DNA of 23,482 nt, taken from the NCBI GenBank assembly GCA_001579985.1, contig LRSR01008329.1, forward strand, positions 1 through 23,482, written 5' to 3'. Position 1 is the stretch's first letter, and each line of letters opens with the position of its first letter. The stretch comes from Hypsibius dujardini. Taxonomy: Eukaryota; Tardigrada; Eutardigrada; Parachela; Hypsibiidae. A model generated the notes under the pieces. It did no database searches. It saw only the letters and a list, made by a program, of their open reading frames with translations, and had not been told where the DNA came from. The position numbers and the translations under genes were made by a program. Shown piece by piece: positions 1 to 9,235 of the stretch.

Positions 1-1060
1 CTTGACGTAATTTAATACTAAATTGCCTTAAGTTTAGAAAAAAATGTTTTTCGCAACCAGAACTTTCCATTCGGTTTTAGTCGAAATTAATTTAAGAATT
101 TCACTTCTCCACTTCCAACTTGCGTAACTGATAACTCCCCGAGGTAGTTTAGTTTTTCATAAATTAAAACAACTTAAGCGCAACAGGGTGCTTCGTTATC
201 AGCTAACCGGACTTTAATTATCGCCCGACTGCGTTTTAAATAAATAAAGAAATGTAGCATTTTATTCTGATCTGATTCTATATAAGCTTCTTCTTTATTA
301 TTTAATGCAAGAAAAGTCTCCATAGTGAAGGCTCTACAAATGGCGCACTTAACATCTAAAATTTTGTTCATTCAGTTTCTAATTGCCAGATGAATTGCCT
401 ATATTTCTACGTGTTTAAAACCTGTGAAAGAACAAGCGAAAAGAGGTAACGTGTCAACAAAAGAAATCAGTATAATGACTGGGTGCGGAATTATCCTTTC
501 TTGGCATGTCAAATTATACGCGCCGAAATTAAATTTAAGTCATATCAAACTTTAAAAAAGTTGATTAAAAATAAAAGAGTTTTCCAAATGTCCAATATAA
601 TAAAACATGTGAGTCATGAGTCAAAAGTTGAAACAATTTCAAGTATTGTTTTGCACGCCTCGTAAGATTTTCTCACACTTTTCTTAACGGAAAGAGCAAG
701 AACACATCCTTACAAATTTGTTAAATGCAGGAGAAGTAAGACATTTTGGGTCAGAGAGTGGGGGGGGGGCCTTGTCAGAGAAGCTTTCATAGTTCATCAA
801 ACCTTTGGGGCGTGTTGCGATGCAACACTATAAGCAGCTTATACAACAGTAAATTTCGACTCACCACAAAAGAAAGGAATTTTGACTCGATCGCCTCACT
901 TCACCTCATTGACTGTAACCCCGGCTTAATTAGTTTTGTGCTTGACACTTTCGCTATGGTCATTAAGAGAATTCAATAATTAAGATTATCATACTTTTGG
1001 GAGCTGAACTGGTATATAAGAACTGGTATATATATAAGACTTGCTTTTTCCGGAGATGTA
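1..1060. other. AT-rich stretch without a supported gene
   Basis: No exon could be supported here. A 65-codon frame on the minus strand (174-371) and a 77-codon frame on the plus strand (746-979) are open, but neither has convincing splice sites, family similarity or coding-like composition. A ten-G run lies near 760. A short tandem duplication of a 13-15 bp unit containing GAACTGGTATATA occurs at about 1005-1040. I see nothing else. Confidence 0.4.
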
Positions 1061-1417
1061 CATCTCTGGTGCTGACCAAAGTCCCATTGAGTGATTATAA
1101 CAAACTTGATCATTTTTGAAGGCCCATCTGTTCCTTAATCTCCATGTATAAAACCCCAACATTTGTACATCGGTCAAGTAAATACTGTGAGCAAAACTCA
1201 AGGGGTGAAGAAAAAGAGGACGCTTTGTTTTTCTGCGTAACACTCGCGTAGACATGATCCAACATTTAGGGTTTTTCATTTTTTGTGAGAAGGAAACTTA
1301 AAGGATTCTAACAAATTTCTTTAATTTGTCAAATAAGGGAATAACGGCCAACATCGAAAAAACCGATAATGAGAGGGGACAAAAAGGGGAAGAAGAGGAG
1401 GACCTGTAGCCTAAGCC
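1061..1417 (+). repeat. Foldback family B, 5'-truncated copy
   Basis: This stretch aligns by eye, in the same orientation, with 20600-20932. Shared stretches include TAACAAA followed by GATCATTTT / GTCATTTT, TAGGGTTT, AAGGATTCTAA-ACAAAT and the end sequence CTGTAGCCTAAGCC / TTGCAGTCTAAGCC. The copy at 20541-20932 shows terminal inverted repeats. Here the left terminal repeat was not found, so this copy looks truncated at its left end. Divergence is substantial, pointing to an old insertion. Family membership is my inference from visual alignment. Confidence 0.55.
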
Positions 1418-1610
1418 ATCTTTGCCAACCCCCCCCCCCTCTGCCGGGCCAAGGGAGGGGCTAGCTTCAACATGTTAAAAGTCTAAAACATTTTGCCCCC
1501 TCCCGGGCCAAACATTTTGGACGCCGCGGGAGGGCGCCAACAGCCCGGTTGGCCTAATGACGAATCCGTCACTGGGAAGGGGAGGGTGACTCGGAGCCTG
1601 AGCCCCGGTA
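1418..1610. other. GC-rich, homopolymer-rich segment
   Basis: The segment holds a C run near 1430, G-rich/C-rich blocks (GGGAGGGG, CCCCCTCCCGGG) and a repeated word AAACATTTTG. It abuts the truncated foldback copy and may be part of another mobile element. No open frame is convincing on either strand. Confidence 0.3.
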
Positions 1611-1822
1611 TCAATTGTACGTACTTTGCACCATTGTAAACTGTCTGACCATGGGTGGCGTGGTTTTGCGGAACATGGAGAAGGCTTTACGCTGCTGGGC
1701 TCCAACCACCACAGCCTGATCGATGAGGTAAAGCGACTCTGTGAACGCATCGAATTGAGCTTGACCTTGCTTCGAAAGTGGTCGTACGTTCTTCAGCTTT
1801 GCACACGGAACGGGGGCAACCT
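1611..1822 (-). CDS. Candidate 3'-terminal exon, unassigned protein
   Basis: On the minus strand a consensus acceptor (CATCTTTTGCAG) is followed at 1822 by an open frame of about 70 codons ending in TGA at 1613-1611. The predicted peptide begins VAPVPCAKLKNVRPLSK and ends FRKTTPPMVRQFTMVQ plus four residues. Its composition is balanced and its third codon positions are moderately GC-rich, as in the confident genes here. I do not recognise the family. An upstream exon (possibly within 1900-2075 on the same strand) could not be joined with a good donor. The opposite strand is also open (1626-1838), so the strand choice is a judgement. It could be a decayed gene or transposon fragment. Confidence 0.3.
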
Positions 1823-2146
1823 CTGCAAAAGATGTTAATTCGTCATTGAATGAACGCAGGTCACCTTGTTCCTACACGCCCGCCAGTTATCTCATGAAAT
1901 CACTTGCCACCAACAACGTCAAAACAATCGTCCAGTGCAATCACCGACATTATTGGTTCCATGACGCAGATACACGAAGGGAGCGAGCCCTCTCTCGGGT
2001 TGTCAGACGTATATTGGCTAAAAAGTGGGACCAGGAAGTCCACCGATGTAAAGGACATTTGGACGGTCGGTAGTCGGTACGATACCGTGCGATGCCGGCA
2101 AACATTAGCATAACGTACGATTTTGTTACTAATGGGCTGATTTAAT
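1823..2146. other. Unresolved frames on both strands
   Basis: Overlapping open frames occur on both strands. A minus-strand frame covering 1900-2226 contains a peptide-like stretch ending near 1900, and plus-strand frames run 1846-2073 and 1904-2113. None has a recognisable domain and their splice sites are poor, so I call no gene. Confidence 0.25.
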
Positions 2147-2378
2147 AGATCGAGTCGGGATGCAATAAGATCGCTCCCAACTTGGGGGAAAATTAAAATG
2201 GGTAAAGACAAAGAAGCCAAACGCATTGAGCGGAACGCATGGAACGGAGCGGTCTCTTATTGTTCCACATACAATCGCAGTTTACTTATTGCCGTTCACT
2301 TGGCCATTTGCCGAGGCGGTCGTCTAGCGTTCGCGCACTTGTTTGATCGCTCTAGCTAACAAAGTTGACAGAGGACAT
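2147..2378 (+). repeat. Direct duplication, copy 1
   Basis: This copy begins AGATCGAGTCGGGATGCAAT and ends AAAGTTGACAGAGGACAT. The same start and end words bound 2493-2704, with clear colinear similarity throughout (for example GAAGCCAAACGCATTGAGCG, TGTTCCACATACAA, CAGTTTACTTATTGCCGTTC). Small indels and substitutions separate the copies. No open frame is conserved between them, so this is a non-coding duplication or a short dispersed element. Confidence 0.8.
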
Positions 2379-2492
2379 ATTCAGTTTATGTCTAAAGCTT
2401 GATAAGAACTGAAGAATAAATAATTATGTTAAAAAAGAGTACTTGAAAATGAAAAAAAACCTAGCTAAGCTGTTCAATAATAGATGAATAAA

Positions 2493-2704
2493 AGATCGAG
2501 TCGGGATGCAATAAGATCGCTCCCGACTTAACGGAGGAATTAAAATGGGCAAGGAAGCCAAACGCATTGAGCGTGGAGCGGAGCCGTCTCTCGTTGTTCC
2601 ACATACAACCGCAGTTTACTTATTGCCGTTCACTTGGTCATTCGCTGGTCTACCGATCGCGCATTTGTTTGTTCGCTCAAGCTGAAAAAGTTGACAGAGG
2701 ACAT
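2493..2704 (+). repeat. Direct duplication, copy 2
   Basis: Second copy of the unit at 2147-2378, in the same orientation, about 115 bp downstream of the end of the first. It is about 20 bp shorter, mainly through deletions in the middle. The spacer is AT-rich and unrelated. The pair could be a segmental tandem duplication or two insertions of one short element; no target-site duplication was recognised. Confidence 0.8.
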
Positions 2705-3403
2705 GTCAGAGGCGGGGAAGACCAAATCAATCCGTTATCGACTGATGAGATCCAGTTTCGCTCAAATTAGTTTTTTACGTGTTGTTAAGGGCAACCCAAC
2801 ACTTTGTTTTTGTTGAAAACTCAAGCCGGATCGCCGAACGTGTAAGCAAGAAAGAATTGTTTTCATCTTCCAATATGTTTTTCTACAGAAATAGTTTGGG
2901 TTTGCAAACTTTGCTTTTTTATGTTTTTTTTTTCAACGTACGTCACGTGACGTCATCAGGTCTTCTTATCCCATTTGGACGTTCGTTTGAAAACTTTATT
3001 AGACGAATTTTGACTGATTTACTAAATTTTGGACTTTTTGAATGGACACTCATATTTGTTACATCCAAAATTCAGGGTTATAATTTACCTAGTGTATCGA
3101 GATGGACATTACCAAAAACCTTCCCAAATTTCTCATTTTGGGATTGAATGAACTTGAGTCGCCGTGTTTTTTCACTTTTGCTTTCGAACTAGAGACCGTA
3201 GACTGAATTGCTGTAATTACAGCAATTCAGGTTTTTATCTTGATATCGTACCGACTACAAATATAACGATCTTGATACAAAAAAAATCAAGAGAAAAAAT
3301 TTAGGCGCAGTTATTATAACTGTTATGCATTCCAATTAAATTTTGTAATTAATTCAAAGGGTGCGCATTTGTAAAAGGGGAAGGGTAGAAGTATAGTGAT
3401 ATT
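2705..3403. other. AT-rich, non-coding stretch
   Basis: No gene is supported. A 122-codon plus-strand frame (2779-3147) is rich in Phe and Leu from T-rich sequence and has no splice or family support. The segment contains the 28-bp palindrome listed separately. Confidence 0.4.
3203..3230. repeat. 28-bp perfect palindrome
   Basis: The half-site CTGAATTGCTGTAA is followed directly by its exact reverse complement TTACAGCAATTCAG with no spacer. A perfect 14-bp half-palindrome is well beyond chance expectation for a 23-kb window. It could be a cruciform-forming site, the remnant of an inverted-repeat insertion, or a dimeric protein-binding site. Confidence 0.95.
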
Positions 3404-4127
3404 TTGTTGATTATAGGACAATATCCTGTCGAGAGCGGAATTAGCGCAGCTCTACAAGTTCAATTTCATCAGATGGAATATGCGATAGCGAAGCCCCGGC
3501 TTCGGTTCGAATCGCATTTCCGACAACAGGCTGAAGTGCGGGTCTTCATTGTCCTCCAGTTCAGCCACATCGCAAACGTGGAGGGCCTGGCGATAACGTG
3601 AGCAGCGACCTGCGATGTGCAACCTGAAACTCCTGTCGGATCTCATGCCGCACACCTTCCAGTTTGTTCTCCATGTACTAGAAGACGTCATGTTTTCCGT
3701 CAGATTTGGAGAGTCATCGTTTTGTCTTGACGATGCGCTTCCGTGGAAGAAGGAATTGGAGGCTCTGGCGGATCGTCCACTGTTGTGGAACTGCCCGTGG
3801 ATGGTGTCCTTGGGGCCCGTGGATGGTGTCCTTGGGGCCCGTGGATGGTGTTCATGAGGATGGACGAAAGTAAGAATATGGCGCTGTGCGTCACACACCC
3901 GAGAAAGAAGGGCCAGCACAATCATGTCGTTTGCAAGAGTGCTGGATGGTCAGGAAATGCTGGAGGACCTGGAGGCACTTTTCAGTGCTCTGCACAACAA
4001 ATGGGGTGCGCCTGCCAATCCGGAGGTGACGTACTTAAAGGACATTGCCATTAGCAATGTTAAAGTGAGATTGCAGCTGATGTTTTGCACCCGAGAGTCC
4101 TATCTTGCTTACAAGACCTCGCACTAA
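3404..4127. pseudogene. Coding-like region, strand unresolved, possibly decayed
   Basis: This GC-richer block has open frames on both strands. Plus strand: 3404-3601, 3615-3857 and 3924-4127; the last gives a 67-residue peptide starting MSFARVLDGQEMLEDLEALF and stopping 205 bp before an AATAAA at 4334. Minus strand: a 157-codon frame (3925-3452) whose last part reads like protein (DVAELEDNEDPHFSLLSEMR), and another coding-like minus frame covers 3690-3610 (MENKLEGVRHEIRQEF). Coding-like stretches lie in different frames with no good splice sites between them, which fits a frameshifted pseudogene or transposon remnant. I recognise no family. A 22-bp tandem repeat at 3797-3850 sits inside. Confidence 0.3.
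3797..3850 (+). repeat. 22-bp tandem repeat, about 2.5 copies
   Basis: Two exact copies of a 22-bp unit beginning GTGGATGGTGTCCTTGGGGC lie at 3797-3818 and 3819-3840, followed by a partial third copy. The unit length is not a multiple of three, so each copy shifts the frame of anything coded through it. Confidence 0.95.
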
Positions 4128-4594
4128 GCCACGGGCATATCTGTTGTTGTATTCCTTCAAGCTGGCAATGTGTGCAAGAACTGGATATCCAGTTCAGTCC
4201 GTCATTGGCGTGCCAAATTAACCATTGGAATTTTTTCTTACTGGTATTATTATTTCTCAGCTGGAACATACAATAACTGAGGCAAGAGATCTGCATTAGT
4301 ACATAAAAAAACATTTCTTCAAATTTCCAAATCAATAAAATCTGAGTGAGTTTCGGTGACGAGAAGGGTTAAGGCTGCTTTTGTTGAGTGGAGAGTTGTG
4401 GCAGTACGGCCAGCGCTCCAACGGACGGGTTTTTAGAGGTTCTTTATCGGGAAAATGAGACCCTTAACGGAAAGTTCTGTGACTGCTGAAACGGAAGGAC
4501 ATAATAACAATAACATGGCCATAAACCCTCTAGTCGGTATCGTAATCGAAAGATCCAGTACTGAACCAGATGTCCGTTGAAGGAGCAGGCCTTG
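4128..4594. other. Gap with polyadenylation-like signal and possible syntaxin leader
   Basis: An AATAAA lies at 4334-4339. After it comes a GC-richer stretch with an ATG at 4453 opening a 37-codon frame (MRPLTESSVTAETEGH at its start). This could supply the missing first exon of the syntaxin-like gene downstream, but no strong phase-0 donor was found, so the link is speculative. Confidence 0.2.
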
Positions 4595-4849
4595 TTATTT
4601 AATAATACACTGTCTATCTATTCCAAACTTTGGAGAGAACTCCGAGTGCAACACAATTTCCATGCCATCATTGTTTTCCATGACTTTCATTTTATATCCA
4701 TCTGAGCCAATGCTATAGGACTTTATATTAACTCCCGCAGGTTGTGCTTCTGTTTGAGAGATATTTTCATTTCCGTCACACGATGAAACGAACCGTCCGC
4801 TTTGCGCATCCTCCGGCCCGAATTGTACGGTTAGAACTTTCAGATCATA
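4595..4849 (-). CDS. Unassigned minus-strand open frame, possible terminal exon
   Basis: A minus-strand frame is open for about 80 codons from 4837 down to TAA at 4597-4595. It reads VLTVQFGPEDAQSGRFVSSC at the start and VLHSEFSPKFGIDRQCIIK at the end. The composition is protein-like, with acidic and basic residues interspersed and no low complexity. There is no start Met near the beginning, so it would be a 3' exon; a possible weak acceptor (CTGAAAG) lies at about 4838. Upstream exons on this strand would have to lie inside or beyond the opposite-strand syntaxin gene. I do not recognise the family; a transposon-derived fragment is equally possible. Confidence 0.3.
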   Translation of the reverse strand, partial: YDLKVLTVQFGPEDAQSGRFVSSCDGNENISQTEAQPAGVNIKSYSIGSDGYKMKVMENNDGMEIVLHSEFSPKFGIDRQCIIK

Positions 4850-5111
4850 TTAATACCGGTTACTTCAGATCAAAATCATATTTTCTTAAACAAGAATTAA
4901 TTTAAATTTAATAAGTAAGTAGTGGGGTCAAAAATTAGTTATATGTACAAATTAGCAATGGATAAAAATTATCAGTTAATAAAAATTAGCAATCAGTATA
5001 TAAAAATAATCAATATATAAAATTAGTAACAAATAAAAATGAGCAATATATTACAGAGACGTATTAGACTACTGCATCATTTGAGGCATTGAGATCCCGT
5101 TGTTATTGCAG
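4850..5111. repeat. AT-rich degenerate repeat ahead of the syntaxin exons
   Basis: The words AATTAGCAAT, ATAAAAAT and their variants recur at irregular 15-30 bp spacing from about 4925 to 5050, giving an imperfect minisatellite-like tract. It ends just before the acceptor of the first visible syntaxin exon (TTGTTATTGCAG, exon from 5112). Confidence 0.5.
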
Positions 5112-7465
5112 CACCGGGATTCCGTGCATGCCTTAATTCAGGCTTGCACGGAGGAGCGCCGGAAACAGAGTGTTGCGAACGTTCTTGAGGCTAAACGGCG
5201 CAAACTCAGTGCGATCCCGGAAGGAGTCACCGTCACCGATTATCATCATTCACCTATCCATGATGGCGTCTCGGAACCCTTATTACCCCCTCAACTCTCA
5301 ACGCTGCCGCAAAAGGAGGCGCAATACGAACGTCGCACTTCGGTGCAAGTCTTCATTGATAAGGCAAATCTCCACACGATTTCAGTTTTTACTATTTGAC
5401 AATTTTTTTTGCTATTCCTCAATTGTCATTCGCTGTAGGTGGACTTAATTTCGCATGGTGTGGCCCAACTGGAGATGAAGATTGCGGCATTGGAGAGGAT
5501 CTACCAGAGCGCCCCGGTGGACGATGACGACGCGTATGTGGAGTATGTGCTGTCGAAACGTCACGAACACCACGGCATTGTGCAGGAGATTGAGGAGCTC
5601 TGCAAGGTCACGCGGTATCAAATCCAGAGTAAGCGAGATTGGTCTAGTGATGGCAAAACTAAACCGAAATAAAAAAAATAAACTGAAGCTACAATAAAAC
5701 AAAACTAAAACTCTTACTTTATATGTTAATATATTATTGACAAATCTGTTTTGTTTTATATTTTTTAATTTCTCAAAAAAGTAAATAAACATTTTATTGA
5801 AGATTTAAATGGAAAATGAAAATGAACCAATTTATTTAGACTGATTCATTGGATAATAACTAAACCAACAGTGTTGGTTTTATATATATTTAAATAATGC
5901 AATTATTATTATTACTATTATTGTAACTAATACAATCTAATATAATTAATATAATCTAATAATTAATATTTATTAACTAGAGCTGAGTTGATTTAATTAA
6001 TCAGTTGACTTATTTTAGTAGTGCTTTAGTTGGGCTTGTGCCATAATAAAGTTGTAGGAGGTGATGAAAATGCGTTCACCGGCTAATTTTGTCTGCACCT
6101 TGACAGGCATTAAACTGGATATTCAGTCAGCGGGAAAACGCGGTATATTAAGTATGGACCCCGCGGTCCGCCGTCGTCAGGTCAGTTGGACATTTTTATA
6201 ATATATATATATTATTGTAAGGAGACTGAGGGTTTGAAATGAGTTCCTTTACGCTTTTAGTATAACACTTTCATAGAAAGTCTCTCCCGCATGATGGCGA
6301 GCTATCTCGATTCGGAACTGCACTTTGTGCAATGGCAACGGACTCTGGAAAAGTCACAAACATCTCGACGTATGTGCCGTTTTTTATCTGTTTTTTTGCC
6401 CCTCTTTTCAATCTGGAGTTTCCCCGCGGACATCTTAAATTAAATTAAATGATTATTAAATTGAAATTATTTTGTGCAACGATGGAAATAATTAACGGAT
6501 TTGCCTTTGCAGGGACGTCGGTGATTTCCATACACGGTAGCAACGCTCGGCAAGCTGATAATCTGGAACAAATGGAGAGCGAAATCACCGGCCTGAAAAA
6601 TCTCGGCATCAGTCTTCACGAACTGCGGCGCATGTTCGAAGACCTCGCTTGTCTCGTAGAAGGCCAGGTATCAGTCTGTCTTTCTTCTCCTAATTTAATT
6701 CTGGCTCGTGAAACGCATCGTTCGTTTTCCACCGCACTTCTCGGAAGAACTTCCTAAAACCACCAACTTTTGCGCAAAAAAACACACATTTCTGCTAAGG
6801 GGTTTGAAATTGGGTTCGGCTTGATTTATTGTCTCGGCTGTTTTGCACTTCTCATCTTAAGTTTTAATTTTAATCATGACATGACTTGATTGGAAGATTA
6901 TTTAATTACAATAAAAATCGTTGATTAAAAAATACGAAAAACACCTAATTGATCTGTTAGAATAGAGTTTCAAAAAGTTTTAAATATGCAGCAATCCTAC
7001 AATGATGGTGATTCATATTTTACTCAGGCAGATCTTTTGGATCGGATTGATGAACTGGAGCAAGCCACAGCGGACCACCCCATAGCACCCGTCCTAACCG
7101 CTGACGATCTCGAGGATCGAATGCTCGCCGAAGAGCGACTGCAACGACGGGTACGAAACTGACGTCATACAACGCTCCTAGCAAAGCTGGCTTCTCACTC
7201 TTATACTTTAATGTCTTATTTCGCTCATTTAAAGATGGATATAAAGTCGTTGGTCCTGTTCGGCGTCGTCGGATTTCTTATCTTCGTAATATTGATGTTC
7301 ATCGTACTCTCGGGAGGACAATTCTGCGATGGAAGCGTTAAAGTGGGTCTGGACATGATCGATAATGCTTCGTCCTCTTCCGGGTCATCGTACCGCTACA
7401 AATGCGTTGTCTTTGACAAGGACTCTAATCGTACCGCCTTCCTTCTGAGTGCTGCTTCGCATTAG
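5112..7465 (+). CDS. Syntaxin-like Qa-SNARE with divergent zipper and luminal tail
   Basis: Visible exons: 5112-5363, 5439-5628, 6107-6180, 6261-6369, 6513-6667, 7028-7150 and 7235-7465 (TAG). All are in phase and give 377 residues; the first coding exon with the start Met lies upstream and was not identified. Syntaxins are membrane-anchored t-SNAREs that drive vesicle fusion. From the first visible residue: a Habc-type region at about 78-205, where QYNTFIESLSRMMASYLDSE aligns without gaps to helix Hc. The SNARE motif starts near 220 and its N-terminal half is well conserved (HELRRMFEDLACLVEGQ, zero-layer Gln260). A membrane helix follows at 306-326. Odd points: after layer +2, layers +3 to +6 become E, T, P, P; and 51 residues follow the membrane helix, with Cys332, Cys358 and sequons at Asn345 and Asn366. 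The first visible intron appears to be GC-AG (AAG/GCAAAT) and the last acceptor is AAG. An AATAAA lies 115 bp past the stop. The family call is firm; the subfamily is not. Confidence 0.85.
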
Positions 7466-7579
7466 ACATATTACTGTTTAATACTGTTTCATATTAAGCA
7501 CATTATACTGTCAATATACTGTACAAGAGAAAAGCAACACGGGTTAAAGATGCAGCACGAGGTCTAGTGATGCTGAAAA

Positions 7580-7585
7580 AATAAA
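7580..7585 (+). promoter_or_regulatory. Polyadenylation signal AATAAA (syntaxin-like gene)
   Basis: A canonical AATAAA lies 115 bp after the TAG stop of the syntaxin-like gene, a plausible 3' UTR length for a compact invertebrate gene. Confidence 0.5.
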
Positions 7586-9160
7586 ACAGCAAAAATTCAA
7601 TTATTTATTAAAAATAATATGAATTTTAATTTTCTAGCTTTAAACACTTCTAAGTATTCTACTGTTATATTTTATAAGAGTACGTAGCGAATTGAGAAGC
7701 CAACATGAGGAAAGGATACTACGGTATGTCAATTAACCACATCAGTCATCTGCGTATATGCCAACTACTCCACAAGTTCCAGACTAAAATAAAAGCCGGT
7801 CTTGATTTTTTCCTAGTATAAGTCCCAGTTTTCTACCGTGCGACGTTGTCATTATATCGCCACTGCGTGAGTTGCTTTTATGATGGATCTTAATCCATCG
7901 GTATCAGTCTTTTATATGTGATCCACTGCTTCACCGATCGGCAAGAATATTCTCGGCTCACTCTTTCTCACTCTTTCTCTGAAAGGCGGAAGATAATATT
8001 AAACATAGGACCTCTATTTCTCATACCTGAAATGCCGGTATAACCAATGCGGGTACCTTCTGCCTGTACCTTCAGGTCGTGGTATGACCCCCTGGCATTT
8101 TTATGCTCAATGCAGGCCGTAACATCTCTGTCTGTTAACAAGTGCTCTTGCTGCCCTTTTTGGCTTATCATTTTAAAAATTATGAATTAACTACTGCTCA
8201 AGTCCGATATGTGACAAAAATTGAAGCACGTTTCAGCTCTGGAGTATGCGGATATATTGTTGCGCCTGCGACTGATGCCGCCATCCAGCGCCGGTATCGT
8301 GTAACTACCTATGCCGCAGATACTCGGACGACTCTTAACTCCTAGATGCGTTCAGCTGACTCCAGCGAATTCTCTTTCGATTTGCGGTGACATTGTCAGT
8401 CCTCCTCGCTGATTTTTTTATCTTTCGCATTTCGTGGAGCACATCAAATTGACCCGGTCACGAACTGCAATGAGGACCTAGTGGAGCAGTTTCAATAGGT
8501 CAGTGAAGCACAGATCGATAGGGACGGCAAAACTAAGCTAAAATTAAAACTAACCTAAAAGTTTCAATGACTAATTTTTTCAGCTTTAGTTTGTTTAGTG
8601 TTTTTTTTGTCTCAGAAGTAAAGGTTTTTGTCACCAATAATTTTACTGGGAAAAACCAGACAAAATAGACAGCTAATGAATATGACTTAAACTAAACTAC
8701 CACAGATTCTGTACAATGATCCATTATGCGCATTCGCACACCTTCTCACTGGGCTAAACTTATTTGCACGTTGTGTCCTAGGTTAAAAGGCGCAACAAAC
8801 GCCATTACTGCAAGGGTCAGTTAAAGACGGTAATTCGACGGTCCAGTTTCTCTATTCAAGCACCACGACTGCTGTCTTTGGAAGGGTTCGGCGTTCGTTC
8901 TTCTTGGTCCATTTCCAGGCAGTCAGAGTATCAGTACTCTGTAGTGTCGTTTCGATTAATTTTATAAACAATTTAAAATACTTCAGATCTGGAGATTAAC
9001 AACAGCCGCGTTGTTTAGATATTAATTTAAAAGATCATTTGAAATTCCCAAAATAGTGCATTTTATTCTGTTTTAATTTAGTTTGAACTTCATCTTTATA
9101 ATTCAAATTTAAAATATAATTTAATAAATGAAATTCCAGAAGGCGGCTTAAAAACAAAAC
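7586..9160. other. Intergenic stretch, no supported gene
   Basis: GC content fluctuates without a supported exon. A minus-strand frame (7968-8171) and a plus-strand frame (8142-8345) are open for 67 codons each without recognisable motifs. A coding-like plus-strand run ends in TAG near 8499 (IDPVTNCNEDLVEQFQ), but neither its acceptor nor its continuation could be found. The GC-richer part near 8700-8960 may be upstream sequence of the small gene at 9236. Confidence 0.3.
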
Positions 9161-9235
9161 ATGACACTTACGTCAGAACAGTTAGTGCTACTGCGACACA
9201 GATATGAAAATAAAACAGTGCATGATCCACGGTAG
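9161..9235 (+). other. In-frame upstream reading frame ending at the start of the small gene
   Basis: ATG at 9161, 24 codons (MTLTSEQLVLLRHRYENKTV then HDPR), and TAG at 9233-9235. The next codon is the ATG of the 9236 gene, in the same frame. It could be a regulatory upstream frame, a read-through extension, or the original N-terminus cut off by a nonsense mutation. Confidence 0.5.

Noticed and set aside
2779-3147. 122-codon plus-strand open frame
   Set aside because: Rich in Phe/Leu/Ser from T-rich DNA, with no motif, no splice context and no polyadenylation signal close by; it reads as chance.
3435-3515. tRNA-like boxes (TTAGCGCAGC and GGTTCGAATC)
   Set aside because: The T-arm stem around TTCGAAT does not pair, and no acceptor or anticodon stem can be drawn.
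6170-6290. Alternative syntaxin junction using the C/GTCAGG donor at 6178 and the CATAG acceptor at 6276
   Set aside because: It is in frame, but the pair CAG/GTCAGT and CTTTTAG/TATAAC has better consensus and gives a gap-free alignment with syntaxin helix Hc.
5636-8570. Similarity between syntaxin intron sequence near 5640 and sequence near 8512
   Set aside because: The shared words (GGCAAAACTAA and flanking A-rich sequence) are too short and low in complexity to show a duplication.
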